This document shows, piece by piece, positions 21,486 to 33,476 of a DNA stretch of 64,000 nucleotides. The position numbers were made by a program, and so were the translations under genes. The stretch comes from Gymnopilus junonius (Eukaryota > Basidiomycota > Agaricomycetes > Agaricales > Galerinaceae): the NCBI GenBank assembly GCA_015501075.1, contig JADNYJ010000002.1, positions 434,001 through 498,000 of the forward strand, read 5' to 3'. The first letter of the stretch is position 1; each line of letters begins with the position of its first letter. The notes beneath the pieces were generated by a model that saw nothing but the letters and a program-made list of their open reading frames with translations, made no database searches and had not been told where the DNA came from.

Positions 21486-22992
21486 TCATGCATCCTTCTT
21501 CGGCAACACCATAGTAGGAGGCAAAGTTGTAATTGGAGGAAGCAAACTTGCAGCGGTTTTTCGCGAATTTTGAATGAGGAGCTGATCCATGACTACGATG
21601 GCTGCCATTGCCTCAACAATCGGGACTGCTCGCGGTACAACGCAAGGATCATGTCGGCCTCTTGCTGCCAACGATCCCAGAGTGCCATCATATTGAGCAG
21701 TTTCCTGAGGTTGAGATATGGTAGCGGGAGATTTGAATCCAATTCTGCATAAATATCAGATTTTAATACCCCGAGGAAAGCGAATGGGGTGCAATACCTG
21801 AAATATACATTCTCGCCGTTGGTTATGCCTCCTTGAATACCTCCACTCCAGTTTGTGGCAGTCCGAAGAGTTCCACTCTCTCCGCGGACAAATGGATCAT
21901 TGTGCTGGCTGCCTGGAACCTCGGTGCCACGGAAACCAGAGCCAATTTCGAAGGCCTTCGTGGCTGGAATTGACAACATTGCATGTGCAAGAGATGCTTC
22001 GAACTTGTCGAATACGGGTTCCCCAAGTCCAGCAGGTACATTTCGAATTACGCAAGTCACTGTACCGCCGATAGAGTCCTGGGCATTTTTCGCCCGGACT
22101 ATACGCTAATGTGGTATAAGAATACTTTATAACTAGAAAACCTGAAAGAAAACCACATTACCTCGGTCATACGTTCTGACGTTTCTGGATGAGGACAACG
22201 GGTTGTATATTTATCAACTTGTTCTCTGGTTATATTGGAGAGAAGGTCAACAAAATCCTTGGACAAAGCATCCTGAGCATCGTCTACTTCATCAGTATTT
22301 AAGGGCATCAAGGACGGTGGGGCGAAGGTGGACGGCAAATGAATCTTGCCAACGGAGCTGACAAAAGCCACGATCTCGATACCGTATACAACTTTAAGGT
22401 ATTTTTCGGCAATGGCCCCAGCAGCTACGCGCCCTGGATGTAAAAATAGTTGAGTAAATTGCATCCATTCAAGACGTCAGACAGACCGATGGTTTCCCGA
22501 GCACTGCTTCTTCCTCCACCACTACTGGCTTTAATACCGTACTTCTGGAGATAGGTGTAGTCTGCGTGGCTTGGACGAGGATACAAGTCTGTTTCCGAAT
22601 AATCATGTGGCCTTTGATCCTCGTTTTGACAAGGAGGGCAATAGGTGTTCCTAGTGTAACGCCATGCTCCAGGCCAGATTGCAGCTGTACGAGATCTTTT
22701 TCATTCCTCTAATCCTCAAATTGTCGGTCCTAGAGGCGGATAAATTGAAGAAAGAGAAAAAACGAACGGGAGTTGTAAGATCACTCTGACCTGGCCTTCG
22801 ACGGCTGAGTTGAGTCTGTATATCTTGAGCAGAGAGTTCCAATCCCTGTTTGACAAAATTTTGAGGTTTCCGATTGAGAAAAAAAAACAATGTGGCACGT
22901 ACTGGAGGACAACCATCGACGATGGCGCCAACAGACGCACAGTGACTCTCGCCGTAAGTCGTAACTCTGAAAAGGGTACCAAACGTGGACAT
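21486..22992 (-). CDS. aro2: Chorismate synthase
   Basis: The enzyme converts EPSP to chorismate, the last shikimate-pathway step, using reduced FMN. The protein starts [20 protein letters not shown] and has [39 protein letters not shown], the strongly conserved [49 protein letters not shown] and [18 protein letters not shown]. The C-terminus is [20 protein letters not shown]. These are the three chorismate synthase signatures in order. Start is ATG 22992 and stop 21486, with short GT-AG introns. It lacks a fused flavin reductase outside the core, as usual for a fungal monofunctional-length gene. Divergent to the next gene with 204 bp between starts. Confidence 0.95.
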
Positions 22993-23196
22993 GGTGTCAG
23001 CCTGTTGATATCGTGCAAGGCGGGTGTTGTCTAGTGGAGGGGTAGAAGAAGGGCAAAGCTGGTGACTCGAGAGCAAGGCACTAGGCTGTCTTAATTTGGC
23101 ACAAATAATCTAATCGTCCGACGACGGCCCGGTTCGAGATCGGCCTTTCTGAATCGTGTCCGCTTTTGGACAACGAACACTTTACGAGCCTCAACC

Positions 23197-23919
23197 ATGT
23201 CTGCAGCCGTTGTTCAACCGTCTTCAAGCTCTCGTCTCCGCACACAGGCACGCAAGAAGGTTAATGATGATGCTGCTTATTTCGGCCCCCCTGCCTCAAC
23301 TGGGATGAAGAGACAGGCAGCAGACAAAGCAGAGGGCGAACCCAGAGTGAAGCGGAAGAGAGTAGAAACGAACCAGGTTGCTTCAACAAGTGGCAAAAAG
23401 GATGCTGCGGAACCTGAACCTCGTAAATCCCTAGTGAGCTGTGTCTTATACTCACTGTCACTCGCGTCATTGAAAGCCTTCACTATTAGGTCGAATTTCA
23501 GAAGATGTCCACGTCAATGCTACATCGCTACCTGATGCAATACAGCATCGTGCCGAGGGTATATCCCTCCCCTCTTTCCCCTGAAGATCCGCCTGCTCCT
23601 TCCTCCTTAGCCGACCCTGAACGCCAGACTCCTCGTCCCCCGAGTCCTCCTGCAGTGACACCTGCGAACCGGCCAAGACGTGATCAAAGGAAGCTCAAAT
23701 ACGAAGGCGAAGCTCGCGTTTGCTGGAAGAAGAGCCTCCAACCCGCGTTCCAATCCTTGCTGATATTGTAGAAGTGCATGGAGTACTGGCAAGATTGTAG
23801 AGAGACACTTCAGAGAGGTGACATCAGTGAACAGTCGCGACGAGGTGGACACGCTTGCATCGTTTATGTGTGCAGTAGAGAAGTCTAAAGGTGCAAAGAA
23901 TGTGGGAAATACAGTATAA
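23197..23919 (+). CDS. Possible SAP30-like chromatin protein; two apparent one-base deletions
   Basis: Exon 1 (23197-23433) encodes MSAAVVQPSSSSRLRTQARK and a basic region with MKRQAADKAEGEPRVKRKRV. Exon 2 (23490-23919) begins VEFQKMSTSMLHRYLMQYSI and VPRVYPSPLSPEDPPAP, resembling Sin3-binding SAP30-type proteins, but I am not certain. The frame breaks twice: after RRDQR near 23689-23690 and inside VLAR/IVER near 23793. Adding one G at each place gives RRRSSRLLEEEPPTRVPILA, DIVEVHGVLARIVERHFREV and DEVDTLASFMCAVEKSKGAK to a stop at 23919. Exon 2 is 430 nt, and 432 restores phase. Either consensus errors or a decaying gene. Confidence 0.6.
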
Positions 23920-24274
23920 GACGCGCATCTGTTCATGTAGATTGCTGATTTGTCTTCCAGTCTGTTAGCGTCTGTATAGCGTATAATACTTATTGTAGGC
24001 ATGAATTTTCTATCTATTAATAACAACTTCGATTTACTTTCAGCTCCAAACGTTTTCTCTTCGCAAGGTCGTATGATATCGACAAAAATTTTGAATCATG
24101 ACCAGCCATGTATCTTTCTAAGAACAACTGCAACAAACTCGCTCTTACTGATCTATAGTTAGAAATTGACTATGACCACACCGAATTGGGTGAGCCGATC
24201 GGCAAAGACTACCGTGACTCCTTTCCTCCGAACTTGTGGTGCATTATTAAATTTCGTTACTCCCATATCTCGAG

Positions 24275-27200
24275 ATGTCCTCTGAAGATCTTGCAGAAGA
24301 AATACGAACGAGTTTCCCCGGAACCGAAGAGGTCATTGTTCAATATCTCGCTGGTTACCTTGTCGATGATGCAGGCGAGGAAGAAGATGTTTTGCAGGTT
24401 GCTCAAAGCATCCTGAAGTCGGTGGCAGGGGGGAGAGATGACGCTCTTGAGAAACTCATGGTCCGCCTGGGTGACATTCTCGAAGAGCAATTGAGTGCTC
24501 GTTTAAAGAATAAATCTCGCCCCAAGTTGCAAAAACTCGACAAGGTCATGGACATGAGCAAATCTCATCTTTCGAACACAATTGCGTTGTCGGAGGGTGT
24601 GGATCTGGAATCCATTAATAAGGGAAAGTGCGTCTCTACATTATTCTCTAAAATATTTGACCTCAGCCGTCAATTAAAAGGGCATCGAGAGTGGACGTAA
24701 AAAAGCTCGAAAAGCAGGAAGCAAAGTTGAAAGTAATCTCATTCGAATGCATAATCGATTATAGTTTCTGACTCAATTATTAGGCAAAATAGAAAAGAGG
24801 TCTCGAAGAGACCTGTACGAAGGATCGAAGCTACTCGACGCTCACCGAAAACAGGTATGGAATAAACTTCATATCTTGCCTAATTTTTCCTCATGACACC
24901 TCCTTAGCAACTTACGAAGAAATGTTCATGAAGGTGAGCATGCCCAGCGGAAATCGTTCAAGAATGGGGCCATTTATGTCATCATGATAGATAAATCCTT
25001 TGGAAGCGACGGCGGGTTCAAAAAACAAAAGCAAGGACATACACCTCCCATCTATCGACGTCAATTTCGGGTCGAATCGCATATTGTTGGTCTTTTCTTG
25101 TCCAAGAATTTGGATCTTGTAGATATCTCACCTTTGCACATGCAGGTCTGGGGCGAGCCTCACATTGGCATATGGCCGTCGTTATGGCTTGATTGGCCGA
25201 AATGGTGCGCATATTCAGACTTACTTCACATTCCTGCTGATGTGCGGTTATTGTTAGGTGTCGGTAAATCAACACTTTTGAGGCAAATTGCCATGCGTGA
25301 AGTCCCGGTTCCTGCACATATTTCAATCCTATTCGTTGAGCAAGAGGTAACTTTCACTCCACTGACAAAGTAGATAGCTATTGAATGTCTTCCACAGATA
25401 GTCGGAGATGACACTCCGGCCATTGAGTCAGTCTTAAAAGCTGATGTCTGGCGTGATCATTTAATGAAGGAGCAAGGGCTTCTGGATGCAAAGCTGACGG
25501 AATTAGATTCGGAAGGTGACGACAAGAGGTTTGAAGATGCCAGGGAAGAATTGTCCTCCAGATTAGCCGAAGTACATGCAAGGCTGTCTGACATGGATGC
25601 TGCGAGTGGGCCCGCTCGTGCCGCGGCTCTTCTTGCTGGTAGGAATCTACATTCCCACTTCTCACCGACAGCAGACTTAACAAGTCTTTCAGGTCTTGGA
25701 TTTGACGAAGCTGACCAACAAAGGCCTACTAGATCATTTAGTGGAGGCTGGAGGTTAGTATGGCTCCCAAAGTATTACTTGTCTGACGCTGTTTCAGGAT
25801 GCGTCTTGCACTGGCTCGTGCATTGTTTGTCAAGGTTCGTGAACAGCGCCAAGTTGACGTTCAATACTTATGATTTCCTTGATAGCCTGCCTTGTTATTG
25901 CTGGATGAACCTTCAAATCACAGTAAGTTCCTTCCTCTTATCTGAGGCAATGTTGACACAGCCGCGTAGTCGATTTAAATGCATTGGCATGGCTCGAAGA
26001 TTATTTACAAACCTGGCCAGGGACACTTCTTGTTGTGTATGTGACATCAGTTGTTTTAGCGCCTACGAGCTTACCGAACCTTGTGCAGATCCCACGATCG
26101 TGCATTTTTGTAATGCGTTTATATCATTTTTTTCTGTCTTGCAAACTGACGCCCTCTAGGGATGCTGTTGCCACAGATATCATTCATCAGCACTCAGGTA
26201 GACTGGATTATTACAAAGGGTTTGTTTTTAAAATATTGATCGTATTCCCTAGCTGATGCTCCGAATCAGGAATTTCACGCAATTCTATTCAACGAAGTCC
26301 GAGCGAGACAAGAATCTCAGGAAAGAGTATGAAACCCAGATGGAATATCGCAAGCATTTACAAGCATTCATCGATCGTTGGAGATATAATGCCAACCGAG
26401 GTTCTTTTACATTCCAGGCCGAATTACAGCAATCATTCTTATGTTTGTTAATACAGCTGCTCAGGCACAGATGAAGATCAAGATTCTTGAGAAGGTACCA
26501 AATATATTCCAGTTGTCTTCGACGTACTGATCCCCGCCTAGTTGCCAGATCTTGAACCTCCTGAAGCCGAAGAAACCGAGCAATTCAAGTACGTACTATA
26601 GACGGCCGTTATTTAATGTCGTTGCTGATTGACTTCGAATTAGCTTCCCTGAAACCGATAAAATATCTCCGCCGCTATTACAAGCAAATGAGGTCACATT
26701 TGGATATTCGTCGGACAAAATACTCCTAAAGGGTGTCAATTTCGACGTCGGCCTTGATTCCAGAATTGCCATGGTTGGCGCCAATGGGGCCGGAAAATCG
26801 ACTCTGTATGGACACTAACCTTATTAATTAAAAATTGCTGATACTGAATTTACTCCAGAATCAAGCTTCTGACCGGGGATTTGAAGCCAATTTCGGGCCA
26901 CGTAACTCGTAATGGTCGTCTAAGAGTGTATGCTTTCTAATGGTTGAATGGAAGTATTCGCTTACACTTTATTACAGCGGCTATTTCGCTCAACACCATA
27001 TTGAGACCTTGGTGCCGACTATGACCCCGGTGCAGTTCTTGGCTTCAAAGTTTCCAGGGAGAAGTGAACAAGAATACCGGGGACATCTGGGCAACTTCCA
27101 GATTAGTGGTATGACTGGGTGAGAACTTTCGCGACCTCTTGCACCACAATTTCTTAAATGTAAAACCAGCCTCCAATTAATCGGAACGCTGAGTGGAGGT

Positions 27201-27695
27201 CAGAAATCTCGAGTGGCATTTTCATTACTTTCTCTCCAGAAGCCTCACATTCTCCTTCTGGACGAGGCAAGTGCAGTCAACTCGTGTCTAAAGCAAAATC
27301 TAACCGTCCTATTAGCCAACCAATCATCTTGATATTGAAGTAAGAAAAATATGTGTCGTATTTTCTTTTCCTCTTGTTAACTGGCTTACAGGGTCTCGAT
27401 GCTTTGATGCTCGCTTTGAAGAAGTGGAATGGTGGTGTCATCATCATCTCTCATGACGAGAGGTTTATAACCACCGTTGCTAAGGAGGTATGTGTGCAGG
27501 TTAGAAGCAGAAGCCTACCTTTCACTTTTTGAAATTCCTAGCTCTGGGTCTGCGGAAATGGCTCAGTTACGAAGTTTAAGGGTGATGTACAAAGTTATAA
27601 GGTAAGACTATAACCGTTCTTTTGATATTGTATGCCATTGAACATCTATTTTATTTTAGAACCTCATTGTCAACAACATCAAAGCTAAGCCATGA
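24275..27695 (+). CDS. gcn20: ABC-F ATPase Gcn20 (ABCF3 type)
   Basis: Gcn20 is a cytosolic twin-ATPase ABC protein without membrane helices that works with Gcn1 to activate kinase Gcn2 on stalled ribosomes. The N-terminal region (MSSEDLAEEIRTSFPGTEEV) is the ABCF3/Gcn20-type extension. ABC1 has GRNGVGKSTLLRQIAM, SFSGGWRMRLALARALFVK and LLLDEPSNHIDLNALAWLED. The linker includes KEYETQMEYRKHLQAFIDRW. ABC2 has GANGAGKSTLIKLLTGDLKP, GTLSGGQKSRVAFSLLSLQ, HILLLDEPTNHLDIEGLDAL and IIISHDERFITTVAKELWVC. It ends NNIKAKP. More than ten short introns interrupt it; some donors are weak (for example GTTGGT). Confidence 0.92.
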
Positions 27696-27906
27696 GGTTG
27701 AAGATGTTGTTACAATATTCTATGTCACTTGGGCCCAGGTTGGCCATGCAAAATGACGAAGTGTCATCAAATCAGCAACCCATATTGACGTAACTTTTAG
27801 GCCGTTTTTTCAACCAATTTTTGGGGTTCAAAGGGGAAGGGCCTTAAATTGACATGAATTTTGCCTATTACATGAAAAGCTGTATTGTGATGAGTGACAT
27901 AAAAGT

Positions 27907-27977
27907 ACACTGAAGGGGAGTCGAACCCCTGCCGCTTGCTTGGAAGGCAAGCATGATAACCGCTTCACCATCAGTGT
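27907..27977 (-). tRNA. tRNA-Gly (anticodon UCC)
   Basis: The 71-nt reverse-strand sequence folds as a cloverleaf. The acceptor stem is ACACTGA/TCAGTGT. The D arm carries TGGTGAAGCGGTTATCA (box A region). The anticodon stem is CTTGC/GCAAG around loop CTTCCAA, with anticodon TCC. The T arm carries GGGGTTCGACTCCCC (box B). No intron. The match to eukaryotic tRNA-Gly(UCC) is strong around the anticodon and D arm. It lies between gcn20 and top2. Confidence 0.93.
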
Positions 27978-28177
27978 ATTCATAAGATCTAACTAGGATA
28001 CTTTAGTAATTATGACTGGAGGCCTTACGGGCCGGTACTTACATGTTACAGTGACTGTGTGTGACTCCACGCGCACTGAATCAACGCGTCGTAGTCACGC
28101 GACATTTGTTACGTTACTTTACTGCAACACACACCCTCAACTCGACGCACCATCATCTTGCATTCATATATTCTATC

Positions 28178-31100
28178 ATGAGCTCTTCCGGCGAGGAAGA
28201 CTTTGATTTTGACGTGTCTGGATCAGAGTCTGATGATTATGAACCTGTCAATAAGAAAGTGGGTATTCAACCTTGTTACGGACACATGTCATCCTGACCT
28301 CTCTTTCTGTTAGGCCCCGTCAAAATCGAAGACTACACCCAAAACCGTGGAGAAACCAAAATTAGTATCCGTGAAAGCTAAAGCCAAACCTGCGCTGAAG
28401 AAGAAAGTTCTAGTTGACCATGACGATAATGTCGCAGAAGAGAGTGGCATGGAGGTTGACCAAGGCGAGCCTGAAAACGAGGAGTTAGACGCGTCTTCCA
28501 GCAGGCAAGAGCCCGCAAAGAAGAAAGAAGACTGCTACCGAAACGTATACTAAGGTCCTTTCATTTTTGAATGACTGTACTCTATCTGAATGCATTCACT
28601 TCAGCTCACTCAACTAGAACACATTCTCAAGCGGCCGGATTCGTATATTGGAAGCGTTGAAACTATCACGCAAACTATGTGGACTTACGACATGGAAACC
28701 AAGCGTATGGTCTACCGGGACGTAAAATATGTCCCAGGTTTCTTCAAGATAGTTGATGAGATTCTGGTTAATGCGGCTGATAACAAGGTACGCGATGGGT
28801 CCTTATTTCGTGCTTCTTCTAACCCTCTGCCTGCATTCTAGATTAATGACGCATCCATGGATAGCCTCAAGGTCAATATTGACGTTGAGGAAAATACGAT
28901 ATCCGTGTATAACAATGGCCACGGAATACCCATTGAAATTCATGAACGAGAAAAGATATATGTCCCAGAGCTCATCTTTGGGCACCTTTTGTCTTCGTCG
29001 AACTATGATGATGATGAGAAGAAATTAACGGGCGGTCGTAACGGCTACGGTGCCAAACTCGCGAATATTTACTCTCATGAATTTACCGTTGAAACTGCGG
29101 ATAAGAATACCCAGCAGAAATACAAGCAAACGTGGACCGATAACATGGGAAAATGCGGCAAGCCAAAGATCACGAAGAACTCGAAATCGGAGGAATATAC
29201 CCGTATAACGTTCAGGCCAGATTTGAAACGCTTCGGAATGGATAGGATTGACGAAGATACTGCCAGTCTGCTTCGAAAACGCGTGTACGACATGGCTGGG
29301 GTCGTCAAAGATGTCAAAGTTTATCTCAACGACGAGCGACTTAAGGTCAAGAACTTCAAGCAATACGTTGAGATGTACATCAACTCAGTGCAAGCCGAAG
29401 CTGCAGAAAATTCTGGAGGAGCTGCTCAGCCTAAACCTAATATCATTCACGAAGTGCTCGGCCCTCGATGGGAAATAGCCTTCGCCGTCTCGGATGGAAG
29501 TTTTCAACAAGTTTCTTTTGCCAATTCGATCTCCACGATCAAAGGAGGCACCCATGTTACTTATATTGCGGACCAAATTGCCAAAAGTCTCGTTGCGGCT
29601 ATATCCAAGAAAAATAAGGCAGCCACTGTCAAACCTGTACAGATCAAGAATCATATGTGGATTTTTGTCAACGCCTTGATTGTAAATCCAACTTTTGACA
29701 GTCAGACAAAGGAGACGTTGACTCTTCCGGCGTCAAAATTCGGCAGCAAGCCTATCTTGTCAGAAGATTTCATGAAAAAGGGTAGGTTTATAAAAATCAT
29801 CCGTTGCTCGTAATGATAATTTTCTCCAGTACTCAAATCATCGATCGTTGACAATGTTCTTAACTGGGCCAAATATAAAGCTGACCAGCAAATCAAGAAA
29901 ACCGATGGCTCAAAGAGGGAGAGGCAGGTTTTTTTCTCGAATTCATAATTATATTGATGCTCATTCATTGACAGACTTCTTGGGTTGACAAAGCTGGCTG
30001 ATGCGAACAATGCTGGCACGAGACACGCCAAAGACTGTACTCTCATTCTGACTGAAGGTGACTCGGCTAAAGCACTCGCGGTGGCTGGCTTAGGAGTCGT
30101 CGGGAGAGATAACTTTGGAGTCTTTCCTCTGCGCGGAAAGCTCCTGAATGTTCGCGAGGCGAAACACGACCAAATTATGAAGAACGAAGAGATTCAGAAC
30201 ATCAAAAAGATCATGGGCCTTCAGCATAACAAGGATTATAACAATACCTCTAGTCTTCGATATGGGCAACTGATGATTATGACAGATCAGGTTTGTTGGT
30301 AAATTCATGTTCGACGTATGCTCATACTCCATTCAGGATCACGATGGCTCTCATATTAAAGGTCTTCTCATCAATTTCCTCGATCATTTCTACCCCTCTC
30401 TTCTTAAACTCCCCGAATTTCTCGTGGAATTTGTCACGCCAATTGTTCGAGTGCGTAGTGCGCCTCTTGGCTATGAGGTGATGTAGGCAGCTAACGTGGA
30501 CCACCTAGGTAACAAAAGGAAAGCAGCGCCGTGACTTTTTCACAATTCCAGAATATGAGCAGTGGCTTGAAGAAACACCAGATGCTAAGAAGTGGGCATC
30601 CAAGTACTTCAAGGTTAGTCATAGCATATGGTAATCGTACTGCGTACTTATCTCCAGACATAGGGTCTAGGAACAAGTAGCGATGCGGATGCTCGCGACT
30701 ATTTCAGCCACATGGCAAAACATATGATACCGTTTGCGCCAACGCAAGAAGGCGACAGGGACCTCATAGATTTGGCGTTTAGCAAGAAGAAAGCTGATGA
30801 ACGTAAGGAATGGCTTCGTCATTTTAAACCTGGAACTTATTTGGATCATCGCATGGATGAAATTCCGTATTCCGAGTTCATCAATAAGGAGCTCATTCTA
30901 TTTTCCATGGCTGATAATATCCGTTCGATACCATCGGTGGCAGACGGTCTCAAACCGGGACAGAGGAAGGTTATCTGGGCTTGCTTCAAGCGTAAACTCA
31001 AATCAGAAATCAAGGTTCGTTTGACTCTTCTTTTCCTGATAAAGAGTTCATGTAAATATTTTGTTCCAGGTTGCACAGCTCGTTGGTTATATCAGTGAGC

Positions 31101-33405
31101 ACGCTGCTTACCATCATGGCGAAGCCAGTTTGGCTGCTACGATCATCAATTTGGCGCAAGACTTTGTGGGTAGCAACAATTTGAACATGCTAAAACCCTC
31201 GGGTCAGTACGGTACGCGAGACACTGGCGGCAAGGATCATGCAGCGCCTAGGTATATTTTCACGCAGCCTATGCCCCTTGCACGAGTCGTCTATAATGCT
31301 GCCGATGATCAACTCCTGAACCCACAGAAGGATGATAATACTCCGATCGAACCTGAATTTTATATGCCAATTGTTCCCCTAGTCCTCATCAACGGGGCGG
31401 AAGGTATCGGCACAGGTAAGTTGCAAACCAAAGGCGGGTGTATTATTCAGACTAATATGATACTTTTTGTAAGGTTGGAGTACCTCTGTTCCTTGCCACA
31501 ACCCAGTAGACATCGTGACCAATATTAGACGGTTGATGAACGACGAAGAGATGATGCCGATGGTTCCTTGGTGGCGTGGGTTCAAAGGAGAGATCAAACC
31601 AGTGGCCAAGCACAAATATGATGTCTTTGGAGTTATCAAGAAGCTGAACGACACGACTGTAGAGATCACGGAGCTTCCTATTCACAAATGGACGCAAAAT
31701 TACAAGGCAGAGTTGGAGGCGATGATTGCTGGCGACAAGGAGAAAGAGAAGGACGGTGTGATCAAGGTTTATTGATTCGCGCTGTGGTGCTGTTCCGCAA
31801 TATTAATTTACTTTTTTTTCTCTAGGATTATAAAGAGCACCATGACAATATGAATGTGCATTTCATTGTCACGATGAGCACCCAGGATCTTGAAAAGGCT
31901 GAAGAGCAAGGCCTACTCGAGTTCTTCAAACTGACGTCCAAGATAAACACGAGTAACATGATCTGTTTCGACTTTGAAGGTAAAATCAAGAAATACGACT
32001 CGCCGGAGGAAATATTGGAAGACTTTTATCCGGTTCGCCTGGCTTACTACCAGAAACGCAAGGTCAGTGGTGCCTTTCGGGGAAAATATTTCAAGTCTTA
32101 AAGTTTCGATGCCAGGATTTCATGGCCAATGAGCTCCAAACAAGCTACGAGAAACTGACGAACCAGGCTCGATTTGTGCAGATGATCGTCAACAGGGAGC
32201 TGTCAGTTTCAAACCGCAAAAAGGCGGACATTGTGTCGGATCTGCGCAAGCACAAGTTCCGTCCTTTCCCCAAGGTGAACGCCAAGGCGAGCGGAGAGAC
32301 AGAGCCTACGGCTGAGAACGAAGAGGAAGAGGGGGAAGAGGCCAATGATGCGGACACTGACTTTGATTACTTGCTTGGGATGGCTATCTGGAGTCTCACG
32401 AAAGAGAAAGTGGGTGGATACGTTAATTATTTGATACTGAATTTTTGACTGGCTGATCAGATCGAACGCCTTAGAGCACAAGCTGCAGAAAAGGAGGTCG
32501 AGTTGCTTGCTTTGCTCGAAAGGTCGCCAAAGGACCTGTGGAACACTGATTTGGACATGTTCCTTCGAGAATGGGAGGTGAGTTTCGAAAAACAAGTCAG
32601 ATTGGGCAGAAACTGATACATGTGGTACAGAAAGATTGCCTCGAATTCGAAGAGAAGAAGGTGAAGGATGCCAGCGGTAAAAAGGTGAAACGCAAGCAGG
32701 CAGTTCTGAAAACGCGCAAGTCGATCGGGACGCGGGATGCCTCGGATGACGATGATGATTTCAAGCCCATCAAAGCACCTGCAGCGAAGCGGAAACCCGC
32801 CGCCGAGCCAAACAAGACGATCGGAACTGCGAAAGGGAAGGAAAAGGCAAAGGAGAAGGATGAGGTCAGGGCGAAGAAAGAGGAGGCGCCGTCGAAGCGC
32901 ACGGCTGCTCAGCAGAAGAAACTGGATGACTACTTTGATGGCAACAGCGATGACGAGCCTCCTCCGCCTCACAAGGGCAAGGAACCGGCAAAGAAAGTGA
33001 CGAAAGTGGAAGAGTCTGACTCTGAAATCGAGGTGGTGGAGAAGGCGAAGGGCAAAGGGGCGGCAAAGGGGACTGACGTGGCTCGGAAAGGAAAGACAGC
33101 AGCAAAGCGCACAATAGTGGAATCAGACGGGGAGAGTGACGCAGCGGCATGGAAAGGCAAGGGCAAGGAGAAACGCAAGAGGTGAGTGGGTCACGGAGGG
33201 CTAGAACAGGACTAACAATAGAGACAGCGTGGGATCCGAGTCTGAAGATGAATTGGGACTGACTCCACCAGCGAAGAAAAGCAAGACGCTGGCAGGGAAG
33301 ATGAAGCCAGCATCACCGGCAAGGAAGAGGGCAGCAAAGTCTAGACCGAAATATGTGGAGATCTCGTCAGATGACTCGGACGGATCGATGTTTGTGGATG
33401 AATGA
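28178..33405 (+). CDS. top2: DNA topoisomerase II
   Basis: The essential type IIA topoisomerase passes one duplex through another in replication and chromosome segregation. The ATPase domain has LEHILKRPDSYIGSVE, IVDEILVNAADNK and LTGGRNGYGAKLANIYS. TOPRIM has LILTEGDSAKALAVAGL, FPLRGKLLNVREAK and MIMTDQDHDGSHIKG. The breakage domain has SVADGLKPGQRKVIWACFKR, YHHGEASLAATIINLAQDF and KPSGQYGTRDTGGKDHAAPR, with the catalytic Tyr after that Arg (RYIFTQP). The C-terminal tail is long and Lys/Glu/Asp-rich, ending SDGSMFVDE. The N-terminal junction is odd: PAKKK reads on to a stop, whereas KTATETYTK leading to LTQLEH is one frame away near 28524-28526, so an extra A or an unrecognised intron is likely. 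Confidence 0.96.
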
Positions 33406-33455
33406 CGTCATGTGGGATAGTAGAGATAATGTGGTACAAGTCAAAGCGTAAATTC

Positions 33456-33461
33456 AATAAA
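33456..33461 (+). promoter_or_regulatory. Candidate poly(A) signal AATAAA for top2
   Basis: AATAAA sits about 50 bp after the top2 stop and 15 bp before the likely start codon of the next gene, so the 3' end of top2 and the leader of the phosphatase gene must overlap or lie very close. Confidence 0.35.
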
Positions 33462-33476
33462 TCGTTTTTCTCGCCG

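Noticed and set aside
27907..27977. tRNA with an intron or a pseudogene
   Set aside because: All stems pair and the anticodon loop is normal, so it is a plain tRNA-Gly.
32457..32972. 171-codon minus-strand frame and its overlaps
   Set aside because: Shadow of the Lys/Glu-rich C-terminal tail of topoisomerase II.
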